In this document: positions 41,345 through 48,876 of the stretch, piece by piece
How the letters are laid out: the number at the start of each line of letters is the position of its first letter
Numbering within the stretch: position 1 is the stretch's first letter
Assembly: GCA_020849665.1 (NCBI GenBank)
Contig: JADLFX010000045.1
Location: 80,433-144,432 of the forward strand
DNA: 64,000 nt
Reading direction: 5' to 3'
DNA from: Planctomycetota bacterium
GTDB taxonomy: Bacteria > Planctomycetota > UBA1135 > UBA2386
Position numbers and translations under genes: made by a program
The notes under the pieces: generated by a model
The model's database searches: none
What the model was told of the DNA's origin: nothing
The model's input: the letters and a program-made list of their open reading frames with translations, nothing else

Positions 41345-42148
41345 ATGCAAGCCGACCTCCCCGCCGATCCGTTCGCGCTCGCGCCGCTGCCCGCGCCGCA
41401 GGTGGCGGCGCGGCGCACGCTCGCGCTCTGCGGCGGCACCGTCGAGCTGGCGTGGCTGCCGCTCCGCGCGCAGCGCCTGGGCATTCCGCGCGCCGATCGG
41501 CCGCCGCTGCGGCCGCCCCTGGCCGAGGAGATCCTGGCCAAGGAAGCGCTGTGGCGCGGCGGCGGCGTGGTGCTCACGCCGAACCGCTACCCCTTCGCCG
41601 CGCGCCAGGTGCTGCTCTGGGACGAGGCCCCGCAGCGCGAGGCAGGCGAGAACCTGCTGCTTGCCGCGCTGCTGCTCGAGGAGCGCACCGGCGGCACCGT
41701 GCAGCTCAACACCGTGGGCGCCGCGGCCTCGCTGCCCCGCGCCCACGTGCACCTGATCGGCGAGGTGCTGCCGTTCCTGGCCGCGTTCCGCGGCGAGCCG
41801 TGCCGCGCCGCGTGGCTGCCCGCGCTGCCGGGCGTGGACGTGCTGGAGCTGGCGCCGCCCTTCCCGGTGCTCGGGCTGGGCGTGCGTGGCCCGGCCCCCG
41901 CGCGCGCCGCGGCCCTCGCCCGACTCCTGGAGCTGCGCGGCACCCCCGCGGCCAACGTGGTGAGCGCCGCGGGCACGAGCTGGTGGTTCCCACGCACTCC
42001 CGTGGAGATCCCCGCGCCGCACTTCCCGCATGCCCTGGGAGCCAGCGAGCTGGCCGGCCGCTGGTGCTACACCGACGAGCGCGTGTTCGCGGCTGCCACG
42101 GCCGGGGACCTGGAGGCCGCGCTGCGCGCGGCATGTCTGGCGCGATGA
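41345..42148 (+). CDS. HIT-superfamily protein (GalT/Ap4A-phosphorylase-like)
   Basis: This 267-aa protein shows a HIT-like active-site segment, GAAASLPRAHVHLIGE, with the HxH pair, and an upstream strand region GGVVLTPNRYPFAARQVLLW typical of the galactose-1-phosphate uridylyltransferase/Ap4A phosphorylase branch. These enzymes transfer or cleave nucleoside phosphates through a histidine. Substrate cannot be assigned. The C-terminal part (TSWWFPRTPVEIPAPHFP) also fits that branch. It is divergent from fmt. Confidence 0.7.
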   Translation: MQADLPADPFALAPLPAPQVAARRTLALCGGTVELAWLPLRAQRLGIPRADRPPLRPPLAEEILAKEALWRGGGVVLTPNRYPFAARQVLLWDEAPQREAGENLLLAALLLEERTGGTVQLNTVGAAASLPRAHVHLIGEVLPFLAAFRGEPCRAAWLPALPGVDVLELAPPFPVLGLGVRGPAPARAAALARLLELRGTPAANVVSAAGTSWWFPRTPVEIPAPHFPHALGASELAGRWCYTDERVFAAATAGDLEAALRAACLAR

Positions 42149-42199
42149 GGAAGGCCCGTGCGTGGATGCGGGCCCGGCGCCCGCGCGCTGCACGGGCAA

Positions 42200-43330
42200 T
42201 CAGCGGCCCAGCGAGATCGCGAACGGGTTGGTGACCTGCAGCGTGGTCCCGCCGAGCAGCATCGCCTGCACGTACACCGACACGTCCAGGAGATTGACGT
42301 CGTCGGGGAGGCGCGTCAGCAGGTTGAGCGTGCCGCTCGCCGGCAGTCGGGCGGGCAGCACCGCGTCTGCGCTGCTGTGCCACAGGCATCCCGCGAGCCG
42401 CGGGTCGATCGCGCCGAGGTCGAACGGCAGCAGCACCGGCGGCAGTGCCAGCCGGCTCAGGCCGAACGAGAGCACCGCGTTGGCGCTCGGCGCCCCGGTG
42501 ATGTTCAGGGTGTACGTGGTGGAGCCGAGGTTGGGTGCGCCGCCGCTGCTGGTCAGGGTCGCGCCGCAGCCGGTGCCGAACGCCGCATCGCGCGCCTCCG
42601 AGCGCAACGCCCAGGTGCGCACCTGCAGGAGCGAGACGGCGCGCAGCACGAAGCGGAAGTCGTCGAGGTCGTAGCCGCTGCTGAAGTCGAGCAGGGGGTT
42701 GCCACCCACCAGGAACGAGCCCGTGCCCGCGGACACGTCCGGGACGTCGGGCAGGCCGATGGCCGGCTGCGGCGTGCCGTCGACGTAGAACGTCGCGAGG
42801 CGCGTCGTGCCGTCCACGACCAGGGCCAGATGCACCCAGCGCGCCGCGGCGGCGGACTGCACGTCGTAGGTGAGCGTGAGGTCGAAGTTGGCCGGGCTCG
42901 CGCCCCGCACCTTGAGGCCGTTGCCCGCGATGCCGCCGGTGAACCCCCGGAACGTCGCGTTGCCCGTCTCCGAGCCGTAGAAGAAGTAATTGGGCAGGGT
43001 GCTGCGATGCTGGGTGCGCTGCCGCATCCAGAACGCCACGCTGAACGACCCGCGGAACGCGCCGTTCCAGCCCGTGTCGAGCACCGTGTGCCCTCCGGTG
43101 CCGCCGCCCGAGCCCTTCATCGCGGTGAAGCCGAAGCGCCCCGGGGCGAAGCCCGGGATCTCGGTGCTCCGCACGGTGGCCTCGCGCGGCGCCGGCGACG
43201 CCGGCGGCGCGAAGTTGATCACCTTCGGTCCGCCCCCGTCGTCGAACTTGTAGATCAGGACTTCGTCCTGGGCGCGCGGCAGCGCGGCGAGGACGGTGAC
43301 GAGGAGCAGGGTGGACGGGGCGGGGCGCAT
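42200..43330 (-). CDS. secreted LamG-domain (concanavalin-like) protein
   Basis: This 376-aa protein has a signal peptide (STLLLVTVLAALPRAQ). Residues about 20-220 form a LamG/concanavalin-type sandwich: GWNGAFRGSFSVAFWMRQ, WVHLALVVDGTTRLATFYVDG and YDLDDFRFVLRAVSL. The C-terminal 130 residues are a separate beta module (GCGATLTSSGGAPNLGS, LALPPVLLPFDLGAIDPRLA) that recurs at the ends of secreted proteins in some planctomycetes and resembles the end of the protein at 18818-19927. It probably binds glycans or the cell surface. Confidence 0.8.
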   Translation of the reverse strand: MRPAPSTLLLVTVLAALPRAQDEVLIYKFDDGGGPKVINFAPPASPAPREATVRSTEIPGFAPGRFGFTAMKGSGGGTGGHTVLDTGWNGAFRGSFSVAFWMRQRTQHRSTLPNYFFYGSETGNATFRGFTGGIAGNGLKVRGASPANFDLTLTYDVQSAAAARWVHLALVVDGTTRLATFYVDGTPQPAIGLPDVPDVSAGTGSFLVGGNPLLDFSSGYDLDDFRFVLRAVSLLQVRTWALRSEARDAAFGTGCGATLTSSGGAPNLGSTTYTLNITGAPSANAVLSFGLSRLALPPVLLPFDLGAIDPRLAGCLWHSSADAVLPARLPASGTLNLLTRLPDDVNLLDVSVYVQAMLLGGTTLQVTNPFAISLGR

Positions 43331-43500
43331 GGGTCTCCGGGGCGGACCGATGATCTGACCACGCCCGCGCTGCGCCCGCCAACCCCCGCGGCCGGCCGGC
43401 TCATGCGGTGCGCGCGAAACGCCCGACCCTCCGGCCCTTGCCCGCGGCGCCGGTGGCGCCGGGCCGAACCCCCCTCACCCACGGGGCCGCGCCGGCCGGG

Positions 43501-44343
43501 TCAGCCCCGGTCCTGCGGCCCAGGCTCCGGCTCGGCAAGCGCCTCGCCGCCGACGGCCGCCGACTCGCGCGCCGCCTCCGCGGCCTCCGCGCGCAGCATG
43601 ATCTCGGCGGCGGTCAGGTCCGCCGGGCCGGTGAAGGCGACCAGGATCGGATCGTGGCACTGCTCCTGCCATGCGCGCAGGAAGCCCTGCTTCATCATCT
43701 CGAGCATCGCGGTGAACGTGCCGATCAGCGCATAGCGACCCTCGCCGGGCGCGAAGAGTTCCTCGAAGCGCACCTCGCTGCGGCCCCGCACCTTGGCGAG
43801 GATCTGCTCGGTCCAGAACGCCACGGTGCGCGAATCCACGCCCACGTGCATGGTGCTGGACTGGCCGGTCTCGGCGAGCAGCCGCGCGAACGCCTTGGTC
43901 AGCGTCCACACGTCCACCTCCTCCAGGTCCAGCAGGTCCTCCTCGCGCTCCTCCAGCAGCTCCTTGGGCATGGGCAGCGCGGTCTCCGCCATCCGCGCGC
44001 GGCGCTGGGCCAGCCGATCGAGGCGCCGGGCGAGGTCGCGGTAGCGCTTGTACTCGAGCAGGCGGGCGATGAGGTCGTCGCGCGGATCGAGTTCCTCCTC
44101 GACGCGCACCTCCTCGCGCGGCAGCAGCTCGCGCGACTTGATCTCCATCAGCGTGCTGGCCATCACCACGAAGTCGCCGAGGTCGCCGAGGTCGAGCTGC
44201 TGCAGGACCGCGAGATGCTGCAGATAGCCGTCGAGGATGCGCGCGATCGAGACCTCGTGCACGTCCACCTCCTGCTCCTTCACGAGGTGCAGCAGGAGGT
44301 CCATCGGACCCGAGAACACCGGCAGCTCGACGCGGTAGGACAT
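43501..44343 (-). CDS. scpA: segregation and condensation protein A
   Basis: This 280-aa kleisin links SMC and ScpB in the chromosome-condensing complex. The N-terminal FSGPMDLLLHLVKEQEVDVHEVSIARI and GDFVVMASTLMEIKSRELLPR are diagnostic. The C-terminal winged helix (FEELFAPGEGRYALIGTFTAMLEMMKQG) contacts the SMC head. A final acidic tail of about 30 residues is extra. scpB is not adjacent. The ATG at 44343 directly precedes the conserved start SYRVELPVFSGP. Confidence 0.94.
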   Translation of the reverse strand: MSYRVELPVFSGPMDLLLHLVKEQEVDVHEVSIARILDGYLQHLAVLQQLDLGDLGDFVVMASTLMEIKSRELLPREEVRVEEELDPRDDLIARLLEYKRYRDLARRLDRLAQRRARMAETALPMPKELLEEREEDLLDLEEVDVWTLTKAFARLLAETGQSSTMHVGVDSRTVAFWTEQILAKVRGRSEVRFEELFAPGEGRYALIGTFTAMLEMMKQGFLRAWQEQCHDPILVAFTGPADLTAAEIMLRAEAAEAARESAAVGGEALAEPEPGPQDRG

Positions 44344-44354
44344 CCCGGGGCGGC

Positions 44355-44360
44355 AGTCTA
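44355..44360 (-). promoter_or_regulatory. -10-like TAGACT for scpA
   Basis: Minus-strand TAGACT ends 11 nt before the ATG at 44343, with no ribosome site between. Confidence 0.35.
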
Positions 44361-44515
44361 GCGCCGGTTGCGGCGCAGCCGCCACAGGGCCATCGCGCCA
44401 CGGCTCCGCCCGCGGGCGAGGGCCGCGCCGCGCGACGATTCCCGCCGCCGGCCGCGCACGCTCCTCGCCGCCGCGGGAAGCGGCCGCCGGGCCCTCTACC
44501 GCCAGGGCGCCGCGC

Positions 44516-44521
44516 TATGCT
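44516..44521 (+). promoter_or_regulatory. -10-like TATGCT at the head of the kdsD-lptD operon
   Basis: TATGCT ends 10 nt before the ATG at 44532; the spacer CGCGCCCCAC has no Shine-Dalgarno. This would drive the four-gene Kdo/Lpt operon. Confidence 0.45.
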
Positions 44522-44531
44522 CGCGCCCCAC

Positions 44532-45503
44532 ATGGACTCGCGACTCGAACGCGCGCGCCGCATCCTCGCACAGGAGGCCGACGCCGTGCGCGCCGTTGCC
44601 GAGCGGCTCGACGATGCGTTCCACCAGGTAGTGGAGCGCATCCTCCACCTCGGCGGGCGCGTGGTCACCGCCGGGATGGGCAAGGCCGGGATCATCGCCC
44701 AGAAGATCTCCGCGACCTTCGCCTCCACCGGCACTTCGTCGATCTACCTGCATCCGGCCGAGGCCATCCACGGCGACCTGGGCCGGGTCGGCCGCGACGA
44801 CCTGCTGATGGCCCTCTCCAAGTCCGGCGAGACCGAGGAGGTGCTGCGCCTGATCGCCCCGGTCAAGGGGGTGGGCGTGCCGGTCGTGGCGATCACCGAG
44901 TCGCGCAAGTCCACGCTGGGCCGCCACGCCGATGTGGTGCTGGAGCTGGGGCCGATCGAGGAGGCCGGCCCCTACCGGCTGGCGCCGAGCGCCTCCACCA
45001 CCGCGATGCTGGCCCTGGGCGACGCCCTCGCCCTCGTGGTGCAGGAGGGCCGCCGCTTCGGACCCGAGGAGTTCGCGCGCTACCATCCGGGTGGCGACCT
45101 TGGCCGGCGCCTGATGCGGGTCGAGGAGCTCATGCGCACCGGCGACCGCAACCCGAAGGTGGTCTCGGGCGTGACCGTGTTCGAGGCCATCGAGGTGATG
45201 ACGCGCACCCCGGGGCGGCCGGGCGCCACCAGCGTGGTGCTGCCGGACGGGCGGCTGGTCGGCTTCTTCACCGACGGCGACCTGCGCCGGATGCTCGAGC
45301 GCGGGCAGGCCTCGGTGAAGACCGTGCGGGTCGACGAGGTGATGACGCGCAATCCCAAGACCCTGCCGCCGGACACCTTCGCCATGGAGGCGCTGGCCCG
45401 GCTGCACGAGCTGCGCGTCGACCAGATGCCGGTGGTCGACGCCCAGCATCGGCTGGTCGGCCTGCTCGACGTGCAGGACCTCCTCGACCTGAGGATCGGA
45501 TGA
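44532..45503 (+). CDS. kdsD: arabinose-5-phosphate isomerase (KpsF/GutQ family)
   Basis: This 323-aa enzyme interconverts ribulose 5-phosphate and arabinose 5-phosphate, the first step of Kdo synthesis for LPS. An N-terminal SIS domain (VVTAGMGKAGIIAQKISATFASTGTSS region; LMALSKSGETEEVL) is followed by FARYHPGGDLGRRL and a pair of CBS domains (about residues 205-323; VEELMRTGDRNP, VDEVMTRNPKTLPP). It heads an operon whose next gene, kdsC, overlaps it by ATGA. Confidence 0.96.
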   Translation: MDSRLERARRILAQEADAVRAVAERLDDAFHQVVERILHLGGRVVTAGMGKAGIIAQKISATFASTGTSSIYLHPAEAIHGDLGRVGRDDLLMALSKSGETEEVLRLIAPVKGVGVPVVAITESRKSTLGRHADVVLELGPIEEAGPYRLAPSASTTAMLALGDALALVVQEGRRFGPEEFARYHPGGDLGRRLMRVEELMRTGDRNPKVVSGVTVFEAIEVMTRTPGRPGATSVVLPDGRLVGFFTDGDLRRMLERGQASVKTVRVDEVMTRNPKTLPPDTFAMEALARLHELRVDQMPVVDAQHRLVGLLDVQDLLDLRIG

Positions 45504-46030
45504 CGGTCCCGCCGCGCGAGACCCTGGCGGCGATCCGCATGCTGCTCCTCGACGTGGACGGCGTGCTCACCGACGGGCGGATCCACTTCGACGGCAACGG
45601 GCTCGAGTTCAAGAGCTTCCACGTGCACGACGGCGCTGGCATCGCCTACTGGCACCGCGCCGGCGGGCTCACCGGCTTCCTGTCCGGGCGCGGCGGCAGG
45701 GTCGTGGAGCAGCGCGCGCAGGAACTCGGCGTCCACGAAGTGGTGCTCGGCCAGCTCGACAAGCGCAGCGCGTTCGCCGGGGTCCTGGAGCGGCGCGGGC
45801 TCGAGCCGCGCGAGGTGGCCTACGTCGGCGACGACATCCTCGACCTCCCGGTCCTCCGCCTGGTCGGCTTCGCGGTCTCGGTACCCAACGGACGCGTCGA
45901 GGTGCACCAGGAGGTCCATCACGTCACCCGCGCGGCCGGCGGACGCGGCGCCGTGCGCGAGGTGGTGGAGATGCTGCTGCGGGCACGCGGCACCTGGGAG
46001 GAGCTGGTGCGGCGGGGCGGAGTGCCGTGA
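45500..46030 (+). CDS. kdsC: 3-deoxy-D-manno-octulosonate 8-phosphate phosphatase
   Basis: This 176-aa HAD phosphatase releases Kdo from Kdo-8-phosphate. The nucleophile motif LLLDVDGVLTDGRI, the segment FHVHDGAGIAYWHRAGG, FLSGRGGRVVEQRA and AYVGDDILDLPVL are those of the KdsC (C0-type, capless) family. Overlaps of 4 nt with kdsD and the next gene indicate translational coupling. Confidence 0.95.
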   Translation: MTVPPRETLAAIRMLLLDVDGVLTDGRIHFDGNGLEFKSFHVHDGAGIAYWHRAGGLTGFLSGRGGRVVEQRAQELGVHEVVLGQLDKRSAFAGVLERRGLEPREVAYVGDDILDLPVLRLVGFAVSVPNGRVEVHQEVHHVTRAAGGRGAVREVVEMLLRARGTWEELVRRGGVP

Positions 46031-48876
46031 TCCGCAAGCTGCTCGCGTTCGTCGTGCTGCTCGGGCTCGGCTTCGCGATCCTGCGCCTGGCGCTCGGCGA
46101 ATCGGCGTTCCGCGCCGCGGGCACCCAGCAGGCGCCGGCCACCGAGACGCGGCAGGACCCGGCGCGCGGAGGGGTGACCGTGCCCGGCACCGGCGGGGAG
46201 GACAAGGAGGGCGTGCGGATCAGCATCCGCGGCGCGTTCCGCATGGGCCGCAGCGAGGAGGTCCCCCTGCCGCAGGGCAGCACGGCGGTGCTGGAGACGG
46301 TGCGCGTGGAAGCCACCGACAGCGAGCCGGTGAGCGCGGACCGCATGCGCCTGAACGACGTCACCGTGTCGTTCTTCGAGCGCGGCGGGGCGCCGGCCGA
46401 CCCACGCGCCGTGCACGTCGCCACGCTGCGCGCGGTCACGATGTTCGTCACGCTGGGCAAGGACGCGAAGGGCCGCCCGGCGCTCGACGCCGAGAAGGAG
46501 ATGGACCTGCGTGACGTCGTGCTCACCACCACGGAGGCGTCGCGCTTCCGCGAGCTCACGCTTCGCGCCTCGCGCGCCCTGGTGCGCGTGGACGCGGCCG
46601 GGACCTGGCTGCGCACGCCCGACGACGCCGAGACCTTCGAGCTGGTGCAGGCCGGGGCACGGCCGCTGCGGGTGACCGGACGCGGCGTGGACGCGTTCCT
46701 CCCGGCCCAGCACGGAGCGCAGGGCTCCGAGGTGCGCGTGACCGTGCGCGCCGAGCCGACGCTCTTCCTCGGCGGGCCGCAGGGCACCATCCGCGCCCGC
46801 GGCACGGGACCCCTCGAGTACCGCGAGAGCCGCGACGGCCGGGGCCACGTGACCATGGGCGGCGGCGTGACCCTGGAGGACGAGGGGCCGGGGCGGGGCG
46901 CGATCACCGCGCGCGGCCGGGACCTGGTGGCGAGCCTGAGCCGCGCCGGTGGCACGCGCCTGGGCGCGGCCGGCGGCGCCGGCGGCGCGGACGCCGGCTG
47001 GAATGCGATCCGTCTGGACGGTGCGCCCGCCACCCTGATCGCGCAGGGCACCGAGCTGCACTGCGGCCGCCTCGACCTGCTGCCCGGCCCCGGCCGGGAG
47101 CCATGGCTGTTCCGGGCCCACGGCTCGCCTGCACTGGTGGACGCGCGCCCGGGGGCGCCCGCCACCAGGTTCCGTGCCCACGAGCGGATCGAGCTGGTGC
47201 GGCCCGCGGCCCTGCTGGCGCCGCTGCTTAGTCCGCTCGGCTTCCCCGAGCGCGCGTTCACCCCGGGATTCACCGAGATCGTCGAATTCGCGGGGCGGAC
47301 CGACGTGGAGCAGCCCGAACTCGCGGTGCGCGCCGCCGATGGCATGCGCCTGTTCCGCCACGCGGACCAGCCCGAGGCCGTGCTGCTCGCAGGCAGGGGC
47401 GCGGTCGAGGCCCGGCAGGGCGATCTGCAGGTGCAGGGCAGCGACGGCATCCTCCTGGTCCGATCCGGGGCAGGCGAGCGCGTGCGCCTGGGTCCGGCGG
47501 AGCCGCGGCGCGAGCACCGCTTCACCGTGACCCGCGGCGACGTGCGCGTGCGCGGCAGCGGCACGTGCGCCGTGACGCGCGACGCCGAGGGCGAGGGCGG
47601 ACTCGCGATCCGCTCGCCGGAGCACGACGTGACGCTGGAGGTGCCCGGCACCACGCTTGAGGCGGCCGGCGTGCTGCAGGCGAGCTTCGCCGGCGAGGAG
47701 CTGCGCACGTTCCTGGCCGAAGGCACCCCGTGCCGCTTCACCAGCCAGGACGAGGCGGGCAACCGCGTCACCGGCACCGGCGACCGCCTCACCGGGCCGA
47801 GCCCCGACCGCCTCGTCGTGACCGGCACGCCGGCCGTCGTGGAGCGCGCGCGTGAGGGCGCGCTGCACGCCCCGCGGATCGAGGTGGCGCGCTTCGGACG
47901 CGGCGCGCGGCTCCTGCACGCCCGCGGCGGGGCGCGCCTGCGCACGACCGCCGCCGCGGGACGCGACGGCCTCGCACTCGACCTGGACGCCGACACGATC
48001 GAAGTCCTGCCCTGGACCGTGCCCGGCGGGCTGCTCGAACTCCTGCACGCGCCCCTGCCGGCCGGCGTGCGCGGCAGCCTCTTTCCGTCGCTGCGCGCGC
48101 CGAAGCTGGTGGCCACGGGCGACGTGCGGCTCCGGCAGGCCGGCGCCGCCGACGTGCAGGGCGTCGTGCGCGGCGCGGTGCTGGTGTTCGACCTCGACAG
48201 CCGCACCGGCCGCATGCGCGGCCGGCCGGCCACGATCGACTACGCCGACGCCGAGGGCCGCAAGGGCTTCGGCTCCGCCGCGGCCCTGCGCTTCGCCGAG
48301 CGCCCGGCCGGCCGGGAGCTGGTCCTCGAACCCGGCCCGGAGCACGCGCCGCGCCTGCGCATCGCCAACCTGGGCGCCGGCCCGGGCGGCGTGCCGGCGG
48401 GTCGCGGGACCCTGGAGCTGCTCTGCGAGACGCCGATCGAGGTCCTGCCGGCGCGGATCACCCTGGCCTCGCGAGTGGAGGTGTACGCACTGGATCCGGC
48501 AGGCCGCTTCGATCCCGACGGCCTGCGGCTGGGCACCGACCGGCTCGTGGTGGACCGCGACCCGGACACCGGCGCGATCCGCAGGCTCGTGGCGCGCGGC
48601 GCGGTGCGCCTGCGCTGGGCGGGCGTGATGGGCTTCGCCGAGGAGCTCACGCTCGACCCCAACACGGGCTGGATCGAGGCCAAGGACGTGGCCGGCAAGG
48701 CGATGGTGATCCTGCCTTCGGGCTTGCGCTATGAAGGCCGCCAGGCGGCCGTGAACTACCTCACCTTCGAGTCGCGCTCCTGGTCGAGCGAGATCCGTGC
48801 GCCCGAGCCGCGCGAACCGACGGATCGTGGCCCGGACGGGCCGCACGCGCGGCCGGAGGCGGAACGGCGGCGATGA
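46027..48876 (+). CDS. very large LptC/LptA-like (OstA-fold) membrane-anchored protein
   Basis: This 949-aa protein has an N-terminal membrane anchor (KLLAFVVLLGLGFAILRLAL) and an otherwise almost wholly beta-rich periplasmic part. Repeated segments have the LptA/LptC jelly-roll character (GTGPLEYRESRDGRGHVTMG, VRGSGTCAVTRDAEGEG, LVARGAVRLRWAGVMGFAEE, MVILPSGLRYEGRQAAVNYL). Its position between kdsC and lptD, with 4-nt overlaps on both sides, argues that it takes the place of LptC and LptA in carrying LPS across the periplasm. Normal LptC and LptA are about 190 aa each; no separate copies lie in the operon. The bridge role is inferred. Confidence 0.75.
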   Translation: MIRKLLAFVVLLGLGFAILRLALGESAFRAAGTQQAPATETRQDPARGGVTVPGTGGEDKEGVRISIRGAFRMGRSEEVPLPQGSTAVLETVRVEATDSEPVSADRMRLNDVTVSFFERGGAPADPRAVHVATLRAVTMFVTLGKDAKGRPALDAEKEMDLRDVVLTTTEASRFRELTLRASRALVRVDAAGTWLRTPDDAETFELVQAGARPLRVTGRGVDAFLPAQHGAQGSEVRVTVRAEPTLFLGGPQGTIRARGTGPLEYRESRDGRGHVTMGGGVTLEDEGPGRGAITARGRDLVASLSRAGGTRLGAAGGAGGADAGWNAIRLDGAPATLIAQGTELHCGRLDLLPGPGREPWLFRAHGSPALVDARPGAPATRFRAHERIELVRPAALLAPLLSPLGFPERAFTPGFTEIVEFAGRTDVEQPELAVRAADGMRLFRHADQPEAVLLAGRGAVEARQGDLQVQGSDGILLVRSGAGERVRLGPAEPRREHRFTVTRGDVRVRGSGTCAVTRDAEGEGGLAIRSPEHDVTLEVPGTTLEAAGVLQASFAGEELRTFLAEGTPCRFTSQDEAGNRVTGTGDRLTGPSPDRLVVTGTPAVVERAREGALHAPRIEVARFGRGARLLHARGGARLRTTAAAGRDGLALDLDADTIEVLPWTVPGGLLELLHAPLPAGVRGSLFPSLRAPKLVATGDVRLRQAGAADVQGVVRGAVLVFDLDSRTGRMRGRPATIDYADAEGRKGFGSAAALRFAERPAGRELVLEPGPEHAPRLRIANLGAGPGGVPAGRGTLELLCETPIEVLPARITLASRVEVYALDPAGRFDPDGLRLGTDRLVVDRDPDTGAIRRLVARGAVRLRWAGVMGFAEELTLDPNTGWIEAKDVAGKAMVILPSGLRYEGRQAAVNYLTFESRSWSSEIRAPEPREPTDRGPDGPHARPEAERRR